The notes beneath the pieces are model-generated. The model worked only from the letters and a program-made list of their open reading frames with translations, did not search any database and was not told where the DNA came from. A stretch of 64,000 nt of DNA from Methanospirillum hungatei. GTDB taxonomy: Archaea; Halobacteriota; Methanomicrobia; Methanomicrobiales; Methanospirillaceae. The stretch is from positions 1,736,001 to 1,800,000 of the forward strand of contig NZ_CP077107.1 of the NCBI RefSeq assembly GCF_019263745.1, in the 5' to 3' direction. How positions within the stretch are numbered: position 1 is the stretch's first letter; each line of letters starts with the position of its first letter. This document shows positions 27,824-36,654 of this stretch, in pieces. The position numbers were made by a program, and so were the translations under genes.

Positions 27824-28294
27824 ATGGCTCATCCAGATCTCATCCCTATCTATCATGCTGACATCGGAAAAATGAGAGATGTTAAACGGATTGTCAGAAC
27901 CGATGAAGAATGGGAGAATATCCTGAATCCAATCGTCTATGATGTTGCAAGAAAAGGAGGTACAGAACCTGCCTTTTCAGGGGCATACTATGCTACAAAA
28001 ACTCCTGGCTTATACCGATGTGGCTGTTGTGGAACAGATCTCTTTTCATCGGTGGATAAATTTGACTCTGGAACAGGATGGCCAAGTTTTTCAAATCCGG
28101 TATCACTCAGGAATATAAAATCCAGACAAGATCTCTCGCATGGAATGAACAGGGTAGAAGTCCTTTGTGCCTGCTGTGATGCACACCTGGGTCATGTCTT
28201 TGATGATGGGCCACCTCCATCTGGTCTTCGGTATTGTATGAACTCAGCATCGTTGTTATTTTTCCCTGGTGTCATCGCAATAAGACAGGAATAA
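27824..28294 (+). CDS. msrB: Peptide methionine-R-sulfoxide reductase MsrB
   Basis: A 156-aa enzyme that reduces methionine-R-sulfoxide in damaged proteins. Two zinc CxxC pairs (CGCCG near 66 and CACCD near 111), the FDSGTGWPSF motif near 80 and the catalytic RYCMNSASL near 138 are all present. It is monocistronic and, together with the superoxide dismutase in this window, fits an oxidative-stress repair role in an anaerobe. Confidence 0.93.
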   Translation: MAHPDLIPIYHADIGKMRDVKRIVRTDEEWENILNPIVYDVARKGGTEPAFSGAYYATKTPGLYRCGCCGTDLFSSVDKFDSGTGWPSFSNPVSLRNIKSRQDLSHGMNRVEVLCACCDAHLGHVFDDGPPPSGLRYCMNSASLLFFPGVIAIRQE

Positions 28295-28296
28295 GA

Positions 28297-28521
28297 TCAG
28301 GGATCACATTTCCTGAAATATAAATCAGGAACTGTCATCTCAAACCTGACTCCTTTCCCCGGAGTTCCGGTCTCTATGATGTTGATATCGGTGATGGAGA
28401 GGATCTCTCTGATAAGAAAGAGGCCAAGACCAGTATTCTTTCCAGATCCCCGTTTGAAAACCCCTTTCTTCTCATCCTCCGGAATGCCTGCACCGTTATC
28501 AATGTAAATATTTGAACTCAT
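28297..28521 (-). pseudogene. C-terminal fragment of a histidine kinase (HATPase)
   Basis: 74 codons holding only the end of a HATPase domain: DNGAGIPEDE (G1 box) and TGLGLFLIREIL (G2 box), then FEMTVP. The N box and the phospho-acceptor domain are missing. It follows, in the same direction and 70 bases away, the REC-PAS-PAS gene that lacks a kinase domain. The two are best read as parts of one former sensor kinase separated by a deletion. Confidence 0.75.
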
Positions 28522-28591
28522 ATTTTCGTGACTGGCCCATAATGTATCTCACATATGTATCAAATACATGAATAATTATGCATAGCAGAAT

Positions 28592-29722
28592 TCAAAGATA
28601 AATCAAAGCAACTTCCCCTGGATAGGTCTGAAATATTCTAACATTATAATGTCTTTTTGAACCATCCAAAGATATTTCAAGATTATCTATCGAATCCTTG
28701 CCTCCTTCCATTGCAACCTTTTTAGATACAGCACAAATCCTCTGGCCTTCTTCACCAGGGAATACATCTTCAATGGGTCTTCCAGGAGAACACCGTGTAC
28801 CAAGTCCGGTTATCTCTTCTGAAGCAGGATTTCCTCCAGTACAGACCAGATGACCGTTCTTGTTCATGGTAAAGATCTGAAGGCCAAGGGGGAGGTGATC
28901 AAACACCCTGATGAGTTTCTCTTCTGATTCTTTCTGGCGGGTAATATCCCGAAGACTCTCAATAGCTCCTGCAATTTTTCCATCCGGACCATATAAAAAA
29001 GAGGACCGTGCAAGGAAGAAGTGTTTTTTATCATTTAAAAAGAGCACTCCTTCAGCGGTTATCATTCCATCCTCCCGGTGAAGAGAAGGATAGATTTGTT
29101 CAAATGCAGGATCAGGATGCAATAACAGATCAATTATCATCGGGCGTCGTTTTCCGTAAAAAGGAATAGAATGGGCAAATCCCCATTTCCCGATCATATC
29201 TTCAGCTCGGGTATTGGTAATCCGTTCAATCTCCCGGTTCCAGGCTATTATCGAACCATCTGTATTGATGGCGAATGTTGCATCAGGTAAAAAGTTGATG
29301 ATGTCATGAAACCTTTGCTCAGAGGTTTTTATTGCAATCAAAGCCCTCCTTCGTTCGACTGCGGTTTCAACCTTATGTGCAATATCAGCAAACTGTAACT
29401 TGGGATCGCCCCCTTTTTGTACATAAAAATTCGCTCCGATGTTGATTGCATCCCGTGCGACATCCTCTCTACCCCGTCCGGTGAAGAGAATGAAAGGAAT
29501 ATCACCATACTGACTCCGGACAATACGAAGCAGATCAATCCCGGTCATACCTGGCATCTGGTAATCTGCAATGATAACATCAAAGGGTTTTTCGGACAAC
29601 ATCTCAAGTGCTTTCTGTGCTGATTCAACACCGGTCACTGAAAAATTTCCAACCCGCTCTAAAAAAAGACGACCTATATCAACAAGCACCGGTTCATCAT
29701 CAACAAAAAGCACCGAGATCAT
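28592..29722 (-). CDS. Response regulator receiver-PAS-PAS protein, probably truncated
   Basis: A 376-aa protein: REC domain residues 1-120 (VDDEP, phospho-acceptor in IIADYQMPGMTG, lysine in VQKGG), PAS near 140-260 (FHDIINFLPDATFAINTDG), and a second PAS near 270-370. It stops right after the second PAS strand (GEVALIYL), where related proteins continue into a histidine kinase. The kinase tail survives as the fragment just downstream. Start ATG 29722 (MISVLFVDDEP) is chosen because it precedes the REC fold; longer starts add unlike sequence. Confidence 0.8.
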   Translation of the reverse strand: MISVLFVDDEPVLVDIGRLFLERVGNFSVTGVESAQKALEMLSEKPFDVIIADYQMPGMTGIDLLRIVRSQYGDIPFILFTGRGREDVARDAINIGANFYVQKGGDPKLQFADIAHKVETAVERRRALIAIKTSEQRFHDIINFLPDATFAINTDGSIIAWNREIERITNTRAEDMIGKWGFAHSIPFYGKRRPMIIDLLLHPDPAFEQIYPSLHREDGMITAEGVLFLNDKKHFFLARSSFLYGPDGKIAGAIESLRDITRQKESEEKLIRVFDHLPLGLQIFTMNKNGHLVCTGGNPASEEITGLGTRCSPGRPIEDVFPGEEGQRICAVSKKVAMEGGKDSIDNLEISLDGSKRHYNVRIFQTYPGEVALIYL

Positions 29723-29917
29723 ATCTGATGCAGGTATCTCTTTTAAGTAGATTAAAGGTACTGATATCCTGATGCTGACCTCTGGATAGGATGGAGTCAG
29801 GTAATAAAATGAACACCACAATTTGGTATTGTGAAATGATTCCAAATTGAATAAGAAATGAACAAATAGAAAAAATAAGATTCTCTGCCATATCGCAGAA
29901 AAACCAGGTCAGATAAA

Positions 29918-30265
29918 TCAGAGATAATTATTTCGACGTAACCAGTCACGCTGGGGTGGTGTATATCGATATGTGATATCACACTTGTCATCCTGGAAGC
30001 TCCAGGGAACAATAATAATGATATCACCTTCACGAATCCAGGCACGTTTCTTCATTTTGCCTTTAATTCGACCAAGTCTGGTCACTCCATCTGAGCACCT
30101 GACCCTGATATGATTCGCACCCATCATGAGTTCCGCTATCGCGAACTGTTCATGCTCAGATTTTTTTGGCAGACGGACCCTGATAATTTCATCTTCTGGA
30201 GTTACCACTTCTGAAGTTTTTTCCTCATCAGGTAACTCATCCTCAATAAGACTAATCGAACCCAC
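29918..30265 (-). CDS. Translation initiation factor aIF1A
   Basis: A 115-aa OB-fold protein: an acidic N-terminal tail, then VRLPKKSEHEQFAIAELMMG and a basic RIKGKMKKRAWIREGDIIII segment, ending in YTPPQRDWLRRNNYL. These are landmarks of archaeal and eukaryotic IF1A, which binds the ribosomal A site during initiation and helps scanning and start selection. It is monocistronic, with cofH divergent on the other side. Confidence 0.93.
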   Translation of the reverse strand: MGSISLIEDELPDEEKTSEVVTPEDEIIRVRLPKKSEHEQFAIAELMMGANHIRVRCSDGVTRLGRIKGKMKKRAWIREGDIIIIVPWSFQDDKCDITYRYTPPQRDWLRRNNYL

Positions 30266-30416
30266 TCCGGAATAATAATTATGTACTTTGTACTCGTACC
30301 TGAAGAAAGTATGTGCAGGAACTCATATGTACTCTGCGTTTTCCTTTCCGGCACCCATATGGTCATGCACCATGACGAAGGTCAACATTCATCTGGATGC
30401 ACCATGAAATCATATC

Positions 30417-31523
30417 ATGGGAACCATGCATACCACCCCTGCTACACTGCAAACCCTCCTTGATGATGTACAAAATGGGCATCGCTTAACCATTCCAGAA
30501 GCAATAGAACTCTTTAAGACCAGGGATAAAACTGCTTTTTTAATCGCATATACAGCAGATATAATGCGGGAAAAAATAACCGGAAACACAATCACATGGG
30601 TAAAAAATCAAAATATTAATTGTTCAAATATCTGTGTGAACCACTGTGGTTTTTGTGGATTTTCCTGCACAAAAAGTGATCTACAGGCATATGAATTAAC
30701 TCCTGAAGATGTTGCAAAAAAAGCAGAAGATGCAAAAAACCGAGGGGTGACAGAGATCTGTACGGTAAGCGGACTTCATCCAGATTATACACTTGATTCA
30801 TACTTGTCCATATACAAAACCATCCGGGACCATGCACCAGGTGTTCATATTCATGCATCTAATCCTATGGAAGTGGCATATGCTGCGAGAAAATCCAACT
30901 GCTCAACCAGAGAAGTCCTGGAAAAATTCAAGGATGCAGGTGTTGGAACACTCTGTGGCACTGCCGCTGAAATCCTGGTCGATTCAGTCAGAAAAACAAT
31001 TTGTCCAGAGAAAATCCCGACAGATGAATGGATACGGATTATTAAGGAGTCTCATGAGATCGGTCTACGGTCAACTGCTACCATCATGCACGGTCATTGT
31101 GAGTCGGTTGAAGACCAGGTTACCCACCTTTCGATACTTCGAGACATTCAGGATGAAACCAGAGGATTTACAGAATTTGTTCCTTTATCCTTCATCCATC
31201 CAGGCACACCTCTCTATCAAAAGGGATTAGCCAGACCTGGAGCGACCGGCCGACAGGACATGCTTATGATTGCCGTCTCACGGCTCTTCCTTGATAATTT
31301 TAAAAACATCCAGGTATCATGGGTGAAACTGGGGCTGAAGATGGTGCAGATTGGACTTATGTCAGGAGCAAATGATATTGGTGGGACGTTATATGAAGAG
31401 AGTATTTCTTCATCGGCGGGTGCAAAATCCGGAGAATACCTTGACCCATCAGAAATGAATTATATCGCCGAAGATCTCGGAAGAAAACTGGTGCAGAGAA
31501 GAACAGATTACACACCAATTTGA
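30417..31523 (+). CDS. cofH: 7,8-didemethyl-8-hydroxy-5-deazariboflavin synthase subunit CofH
   Basis: Radical SAM protein of 368 aa. The cluster motif C-x3-C-x2-C (CVNHCGFC) is near residue 72. The later pattern (GVTEICTVSGLHPDY, PMEVAYAA, GTAAEILVDSVRKTICP, MHGHCES, FVPLSFIHPGTPL) is that of CofH/CofG-MqnC family enzymes. With CofG it builds the deazaflavin core of F420, the hydride carrier of methanogenesis. No cofG is in the window. Starts at ATG 30417 or 30426 are both possible. Confidence 0.88.
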   Translation: MGTMHTTPATLQTLLDDVQNGHRLTIPEAIELFKTRDKTAFLIAYTADIMREKITGNTITWVKNQNINCSNICVNHCGFCGFSCTKSDLQAYELTPEDVAKKAEDAKNRGVTEICTVSGLHPDYTLDSYLSIYKTIRDHAPGVHIHASNPMEVAYAARKSNCSTREVLEKFKDAGVGTLCGTAAEILVDSVRKTICPEKIPTDEWIRIIKESHEIGLRSTATIMHGHCESVEDQVTHLSILRDIQDETRGFTEFVPLSFIHPGTPLYQKGLARPGATGRQDMLMIAVSRLFLDNFKNIQVSWVKLGLKMVQIGLMSGANDIGGTLYEESISSSAGAKSGEYLDPSEMNYIAEDLGRKLVQRRTDYTPI

Positions 31524-31570
31524 ATCATAAAAATGTCATAATAGTAAATTACGAAAATTAAAAAAAGGAA

Positions 31571-32161
31571 TCAGACAGGAAATATCCGCTCACCAAAGAC
31601 TTCGTTGATGACTTGTCCCATCCCAATATATAATGCTAAGAGACCTGCAATACAACCCACATATCCACCAAAGATCCCGAGCATTGCAATTCCGGTAAGT
31701 TCGTTGAGAACTAACAGTGCAACTAAGAGAACAACGAAAAAGAGTGTTACCTGTAAGACACGATGCATTCTAAAGGTGCAGATAAATAGACCAAGTGCAA
31801 ACAATCCCCAAACTCCTAAAAATGCGGCAAGTTCAGGATTTGTTGGTGCACCTATCAGGTTCATCTTTGGTAACAGGAGAATAAAGGCAAAGGATATCCA
31901 GAAAAATCCAAAGCTTCCAAACGTGACCATGCCAAAGGTATTATTCTTCTTCCACTCCAGGATTCCGGCAATTACCTGTGCAATTCCACCATAAAACAAT
32001 GCCATAGCAAGAATCGGACTTCCTATTGCAGTAATTCCAGCATTGTGTAGACTGAGGAGGATCGTTGTCATACCAAAAGCACAGAGTCCTAATGGTGCCG
32101 GATTTGCTGTATCATCAACGAGAAATATGTTGTTTCTGCTTCTTTCATCAATATGTTCCAT
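31571..32161 (-). CDS. GPR1/FUN34/YaaH (SatP-type) transporter
   Basis: A 196-aa membrane protein with about six helices. The conserved NPAPLGL motif is near residue 18, ahead of the first helix, as in the acetate/succinate channel family SatP/AceTr. In a methanogen the likely cargo is acetate used as a carbon source. Start ATG 32161 (MEHIDE) avoids eight extra residues. It is monocistronic and convergent with cofH. Confidence 0.88.
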   Translation of the reverse strand: MEHIDERSRNNIFLVDDTANPAPLGLCAFGMTTILLSLHNAGITAIGSPILAMALFYGGIAQVIAGILEWKKNNTFGMVTFGSFGFFWISFAFILLLPKMNLIGAPTNPELAAFLGVWGLFALGLFICTFRMHRVLQVTLFFVVLLVALLVLNELTGIAMLGIFGGYVGCIAGLLALYIGMGQVINEVFGERIFPV

Positions 32162-32246
32162 AGTATACTTCCAACCGGATATCATTAAGCGGTAGATCCG
32201 GTGCAGAACCTCATATTTAGTGCACCAGATCAGTATCTAAAGATTA

Positions 32247-32423
32247 CTATTTGAACCACCCTACCTGGACAAGGATCGACTTATGGCACCATTTATAAAA
32301 TAATGTTATCGGTTTAGACTTGTAATGGATTAATCTCCGATCTCGTTTTTTAAGAAAGGTGAAAGTATTCTCAATCGACTCAGTCTCTAAAAACAAGTGA
32401 TAATCTTCCATCGATGACAGCAT
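32247..32423 (-). CDS. Small ORF (58 aa), possible transposase remnant
   Basis: An open frame reads MLSSMEDYHLFLETESIENT and continues through a basic stretch (FLKKRDRRLIHYKSKP) to GWFK. The basic helical composition resembles C-terminal parts of some DDE transposases, but no catalytic motif is present and no ribosome-binding site is obvious. The remainder of 32162-32649 is AT-rich without recognisable features. Confidence 0.25.
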   Translation of the reverse strand: MLSSMEDYHLFLETESIENTFTFLKKRDRRLIHYKSKPITLFYKWCHKSILVQVGWFK

Positions 32424-32649
32424 TTTTTACATAAATGTCATTTTGGTGGATAGATTCATTTATTCCATAAATATTGAGATCTTAAGTCAAATAATTGTGA
32501 AAGTCACATTTATAAAACGTAAAAAATTAACAGAGCCATGGATATGCTTTCATTTAGCGCAAGTTCAAAGATTCTTATTTTTCTTTGTATTTTAGTTGAT
32601 TCAAACATCAAAAATTGTTTAAATCTCAAATTTGGGTTAAACGATTATG

Positions 32650-33369
32650 TCAATTGGCCAATGGGTAAAGAATCACATCTTGTGTTTTCTCTACATTATA
32701 ATCAATTCTTTTATAGCCATTATTGAAGATCCATTCGAAAATTTCTACTTCTTCATTCCAATTTGGATGAAGTGATTTTCCAAATCCAATTTCACAGAAA
32801 ATTATTGGTTTATATTTGGCAATTGTTTTTTTCATGCCATTTAATACTTTATATTCTGCACCCTCAACATCAATTTTAATAAGATTAATTTTTTTAAGTG
32901 GATTTTTTTCAATATATTCATCAAAACTAATACCATTGATAGATAGTTCTTTCATATCATGACTCGCCCTACTACCAATCATCGTATTCCATCCAAAATT
33001 TTGTTCACTCATGAAAATACTAAACTCACCCTTTTTATCAGTTAATGCGTAGTTTTCTACGATAACATTTTCACTCTTTGAAAACTTCTCCTTACAATAA
33101 TTATAATATACAGGTATCGGCTCAAAAAGGATGCATAATGATAGTTTTTTTCTCTTTAAGAGTTCCTCAGTTACTGATCCAGTATTTGCTCCAACATCCA
33201 CAAAAACATCATCATCATTCAACAATTTTGATAAAATATCATTGTTTTCAAGATTGATACGTTTAATTTTACGCTCCCATTTTTTAATCGAATTTTCTTT
33301 TTTTATTACTGAAAACAGTGAATCAATAAAAAATTTGGACATTCTGACAAATTTGTAGTAAATAGTCAT
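32650..33369 (-). CDS. FkbM family SAM-dependent methyltransferase
   Basis: A 239-aa protein. The SAM-binding strand VFVDVGANTGSVTE is near residue 56, ILFEPIP near 85 and IKIDVEGAEYKVLNG near 170; these are the hallmarks of the FkbM fold. Such enzymes O-methylate sugars or lipids in surface glycans. The gene is strongly AT-rich, with Lys/Asn/Ile-heavy codon use unlike most neighbours, and is flanked by AT-rich non-coding DNA, which suggests recent acquisition. No other glycan gene is adjacent. Confidence 0.85.
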   Translation of the reverse strand: MTIYYKFVRMSKFFIDSLFSVIKKENSIKKWERKIKRINLENNDILSKLLNDDDVFVDVGANTGSVTEELLKRKKLSLCILFEPIPVYYNYCKEKFSKSENVIVENYALTDKKGEFSIFMSEQNFGWNTMIGSRASHDMKELSINGISFDEYIEKNPLKKINLIKIDVEGAEYKVLNGMKKTIAKYKPIIFCEIGFGKSLHPNWNEEVEIFEWIFNNGYKRIDYNVEKTQDVILYPLAN

Positions 33370-33915
33370 AGAAAAACCACCATTATTTGGAATGAACAGA
33401 AATGTGTGAATACTAATTAGGGCAATAGAATTGTCTTTAATAATAGGGTTTTAGTTGGGTAAATAATATCTTGTTAAATCTGGAGTAAAAATCCCCCTCT
33501 TTACTCTGAAAATAAAATAGTACGAATAAAAACCATAATAATCATTATACCTCAATAGGGAGGCCATTTATCCATAAAATGCTTAATAGCCCTCACCAAT
33601 CGGAAATAGTCCGAAAGTTAACCATATCTGCATCAAACAAATGATTTATTTATTTAGAGAGTTATATTTTAACTTTTAAGTCCAATTGTTTCGTTGTACA
33701 AGAAATCTCTGCAACCTTTATTTACCACTCTGATTTCAGATACTAAATAAGACCATCCACTATCGTGATCTTTTTTCCCAGAATTTCATAGGGGAACTGG
33801 ATTTGACAGTTGAATCCAACTATGCTATTAGTTAGAGAATCGTTCAAAAAGTTGAGGTACAATCGGATGGGTGCCCCGATGACAGGCAACCTGATGAACT
33901 CTGAAATAGATAGGA
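33370..33915. other. AT-rich intergenic stretch
   Basis: About 545 bases between the FkbM methyltransferase and a secreted protein. Open frames on both strands near 33743-33943 overlap each other and have no supporting start signals. The last 80 bases (around 33850-33910) are less AT-rich and could form a structured leader, but match no RNA family I recognise. Confidence 0.4.
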
Positions 33916-34341
33916 ATGAACATGTACTCACACCACTCGTCATTGATGAGAAGTTCTGTACTCCTCCTCCTGATGGTGTGTGCTTTTGGTATCCTTGCTG
34001 GGACCGGTGTCTGTGCAGAAGAGCAGGACCGTATACCTACCAAAATATCAATTGCACTCGATCCTGCAACACCTCAGGCAGGACAGGAATTTTACATAAC
34101 AGGAACCCTGATTTCCACTACAGGAGAGCCGCTTGGAAACAAATGGATAGTTCTGGAATCAACCGCTGCAGGAGCCACTCCCGGAAAATTCCAGTACCTG
34201 AAGGTAACACGAACGGAACGAGACGGATCGTTTTCATTTTTCCGTCCATCTGCATCACCTCCAGAAGATTTGAAAGTCAGGTTTAAAGGACTCTATCCTT
34301 ATGCTGCATCTGAAAGTGATGTCGTCTCGGCTAAAAAATAA
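33916..34341 (+). CDS. Secreted Ig-like/carboxypeptidase-regulatory-like protein
   Basis: A 141-aa protein with a signal peptide (SSVLLLLMVCAFGILAGTGVCA). The mature part is a single beta-sandwich (KISIALDPATPQAGQEFYITGTL...EPLGNKWIVLE...TERDGSFSFF) like the carboxypeptidase-regulatory or Big domains of archaeal surface proteins. Starts at 33916 and 33922 are both possible. It converges with the FIST gene five bases away. Confidence 0.75.
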   Translation: MNMYSHHSSLMRSSVLLLLMVCAFGILAGTGVCAEEQDRIPTKISIALDPATPQAGQEFYITGTLISTTGEPLGNKWIVLESTAAGATPGKFQYLKVTRTERDGSFSFFRPSASPPEDLKVRFKGLYPYAASESDVVSAKK

Positions 34342-34346
34342 TTTTT

Positions 34347-35450
34347 TTATTTTAAAAATAAAAGCATCGTTGCGGTTTGATTGATATGACCGATGTACTC
34401 TTCTCCATATGTTGAAAAACCGATTGTCGGGATATCAGTAAATATTTGCCCATACTCATCTGTTTTCCCTTCCTGTTCAAGTTGAAGAGTTCGTAATATA
34501 CAGTTAAAATTAATTATTGCTTCAATCGGAGCATTTTTGTTTGCTTCTTCAATTGCCTTTTTTGTATCTGACACAATGTCAGTGGAGGAGAGAACCTCCA
34601 GGTCTACTCCTTCCCGGACCTGACAATAGAAATAGACAGCATCCTGTTCAACCCGCTGAGGACTTCTGACAAAAGGTTCGTTTTCAGCCATCAGACCAAC
34701 CGGATTTTTCATAAATCGGGATGAAACATCACTGCACGAAACTCCAATTGCATCTGCATACGCCTGAGCGGCAGGTTTTCCATTAAATTCCAGAACTTTT
34801 CTGCTTGCAGAATCAACTTTTGTGGGTGTCAGTTTTTTCCCGAGAGAACAAAATGACTGGGTTTTGAGAATATCAAACCGCTTCGATGGCTCAAGGATGG
34901 CGAATATTGCAGTATTTTTATAGGCCTTGCCATTCAGGTAAACATATGTTGCGGAAAACGCAAGATCATCACCTGCTGACCCACCAATTACCTGAATATC
35001 CGTACGGTCACCAATTCTCTCCATTACCGTTTCTTCTGCTCCAGAAAGCCCGTCAAAAAGGATGAGACCAACATAACGGGATGGATCAAGTGAGATCGGG
35101 GTTTTCCCCATTGAGCCGGTGAGATTATCAAGAGTTGTATCCACAGATTTTTGTGAATCAAGCGATATTGTATCGGCATACACATTTTTTATTGTATCTG
35201 AATCAAAGCCCATTGCGACAACTGACTTTTTGAGCATGTGACCAGAAATTAACTCACCTGCTGTTGAGCACCCAATAGTCATCGAATCCGGAAAGGCATT
35301 CTTCATCGCTGCACTTATACCGTCCGGCCCATAACTGGAGGATGCGAAAAAAAGTACCAGACACGGTTTTGTTTCTGCAAAGGATGTCCGGATTTCATCA
35401 GCTGCTGCATATGGATCCGGGTTTTGTGATTTTGTTACATGAACTGACAT
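34347..35450 (-). CDS. FIST domain sensory protein
   Basis: A 367-aa protein with FIST_N (about 25-220: LVLFFASSSYGPDGI, TIGCSTAGELISG, VIGGSAGDD) and FIST_C (about 225-355: NFNCILRTLQ, IGFSTYGEEYIG). FIST proteins are putative small-ligand sensors, often beside signalling genes. The start directly abuts the TAA stop of the 68-aa gene upstream, so the pair is co-translated. Confidence 0.88.
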   Translation of the reverse strand: MSVHVTKSQNPDPYAAADEIRTSFAETKPCLVLFFASSSYGPDGISAAMKNAFPDSMTIGCSTAGELISGHMLKKSVVAMGFDSDTIKNVYADTISLDSQKSVDTTLDNLTGSMGKTPISLDPSRYVGLILFDGLSGAEETVMERIGDRTDIQVIGGSAGDDLAFSATYVYLNGKAYKNTAIFAILEPSKRFDILKTQSFCSLGKKLTPTKVDSASRKVLEFNGKPAAQAYADAIGVSCSDVSSRFMKNPVGLMAENEPFVRSPQRVEQDAVYFYCQVREGVDLEVLSSTDIVSDTKKAIEEANKNAPIEAIINFNCILRTLQLEQEGKTDEYGQIFTDIPTIGFSTYGEEYIGHINQTATMLLFLK

Positions 35451-35657
35451 TTATACCCTCAGTTTGATTCCCATTTCATCTGCTATCTGCATAATACTAT
35501 TAATAACGGCAGGATCATCATCAGATTGTTCGGTAAATTTTTTGCTATCTATTCCTTTTAATAAAAGTTTTGTTCGTGTTGTTGAGGCAATTGAGGGATT
35601 CCCCTGTGATCGTATCTCAATTAGGGTTTCAATTAACTTCTTGATCTTCCCGGGCAT
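35451..35657 (-). CDS. Small conserved-looking protein coupled to FIST
   Basis: A 68-aa protein (MPGKIKKLIETLIEIRSQGN...) that is helical and contains TRTKLLLKGIDSKKF, ending in MGIKLRV. Start ATG 35657 is chosen over a longer frame at 35690. Its stop abuts the FIST start with no gap. I recognise no family; the coupling suggests it works with the FIST protein, perhaps as a partner or regulator. Confidence 0.65.
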   Translation of the reverse strand: MPGKIKKLIETLIEIRSQGNPSIASTTRTKLLLKGIDSKKFTEQSDDDPAVINSIMQIADEMGIKLRV

Positions 35658-35725
35658 GACATGTACACCTTTCTGAGTTATGCATATCAATACATCGAAG
35701 TTGATTTTTGTGAATTTTTCACAAG

Positions 35726-36550
35726 TTATAAAACCCCGATATCTTCATTCCAGAGTTCCGGGCATTTTCTAATAAAGGCCTCCATCATCTGAACACATTC
35801 CAAAAGATCAAGATCCAAAACCTTCACTCCATGAGCTTCCATGAATTCTCGTGCTCCGGGAAATGTTCTTGATTCGCCGACAATAACCTGAGGAATGTTA
35901 AACTGCACAACTGCTCCGGCACATAAGTAACAAGGCATCAAAGTCGAGTACAGGATACAATCTTTGAATGATCCAATTCTTCCAGCATTCCGGATACAAT
36001 CAATCTCTGCATGGACCACTGGGTCTACGTCCTGAACCCGCCGGTTATGTCCTCTACCAATTATTTCTCCATTTTTTACCAGCACAGAACCGATAGGTAT
36101 ACCCCCTTCATCTCGGCCCAGTTCTGCTTCCCTTATCGCAGCCTGCATAAAGGGATCATTCCGGTCAGGTTCAGATACACTTTTTCTGCCGATGATCTCA
36201 TCCTCTTCTCTCCAGAGTGGATCACAAATTGCAAGAAAGAGGAGATCTTCAGAGCCGGTATTCTCAATCCACTGAGTTTTTCCTGGAGGGATATACACCA
36301 GTTGCCCGTCATAAACCTCCTCTGTTTCATCACCAATATGCATCATTCCCTTCCCGGATAAGATGTAATATGCTTCAGAAGACTGGATAAGCCGATGAGG
36401 CAGAGTTTTCTTCCCAGGCTCAACCCATGCATGAGCGATACTATATCGTGCAGATATGTCTCTATTGAGACGTAAAGGATGGAAAATTTCCGCTAACTGA
36501 CTTCCATCAGCAACCTTGCTATGAGGCACCCTGGTATCATATATATCCAT
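35726..36550 (-). CDS. Cupin-cytosine deaminase fusion
   Basis: A 274-aa protein. Residues about 30-115 form a cupin (EPGKKTLPHRLIQSSEAYYILSGKG...IPPGKTQWIENTG). Residues 130-274 form a zinc nucleoside deaminase: HAEID near 185 (Zn His and catalytic Glu) and MPCYLCAG near 213 (Zn Cys pair). The C-terminus CPELWNEDIG is very like the end of yeast cytosine deaminase Fcy1 (RPQDWFEDIG). The likely activity is cytosine or a related base deamination; the cupin may bind a ligand or regulate it. Start ATG 36550 (MDIYDTRV) is chosen over a longer hydrophobic extension. Confidence 0.8.
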   Translation of the reverse strand: MDIYDTRVPHSKVADGSQLAEIFHPLRLNRDISARYSIAHAWVEPGKKTLPHRLIQSSEAYYILSGKGMMHIGDETEEVYDGQLVYIPPGKTQWIENTGSEDLLFLAICDPLWREEDEIIGRKSVSEPDRNDPFMQAAIREAELGRDEGGIPIGSVLVKNGEIIGRGHNRRVQDVDPVVHAEIDCIRNAGRIGSFKDCILYSTLMPCYLCAGAVVQFNIPQVIVGESRTFPGAREFMEAHGVKVLDLDLLECVQMMEAFIRKCPELWNEDIGVL

Positions 36551-36654
36551 GTATATCCTTAGCATGAAATCTGACAAAAATATGTGTAATTTCAGATCAG
36601 ATCCGAACATCTTAAGTAGTGGTGTAGAGAATTTCACATTCAGGAGAAACACCT

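Noticed and set aside
33850-33910. GATGACAGGC...CTGATGAACTCTGA leader resembling a riboswitch or C/D box RNA
   Set aside because: Box-like elements are present but spacing does not fit a C/D guide RNA, and no riboswitch consensus I know is matched.
33743-33943. 66-aa minus-strand frame resembling the end of an acyltransferase
   Set aside because: No hexapeptide repeats, overlaps the opposite-strand leader and has no start signal.
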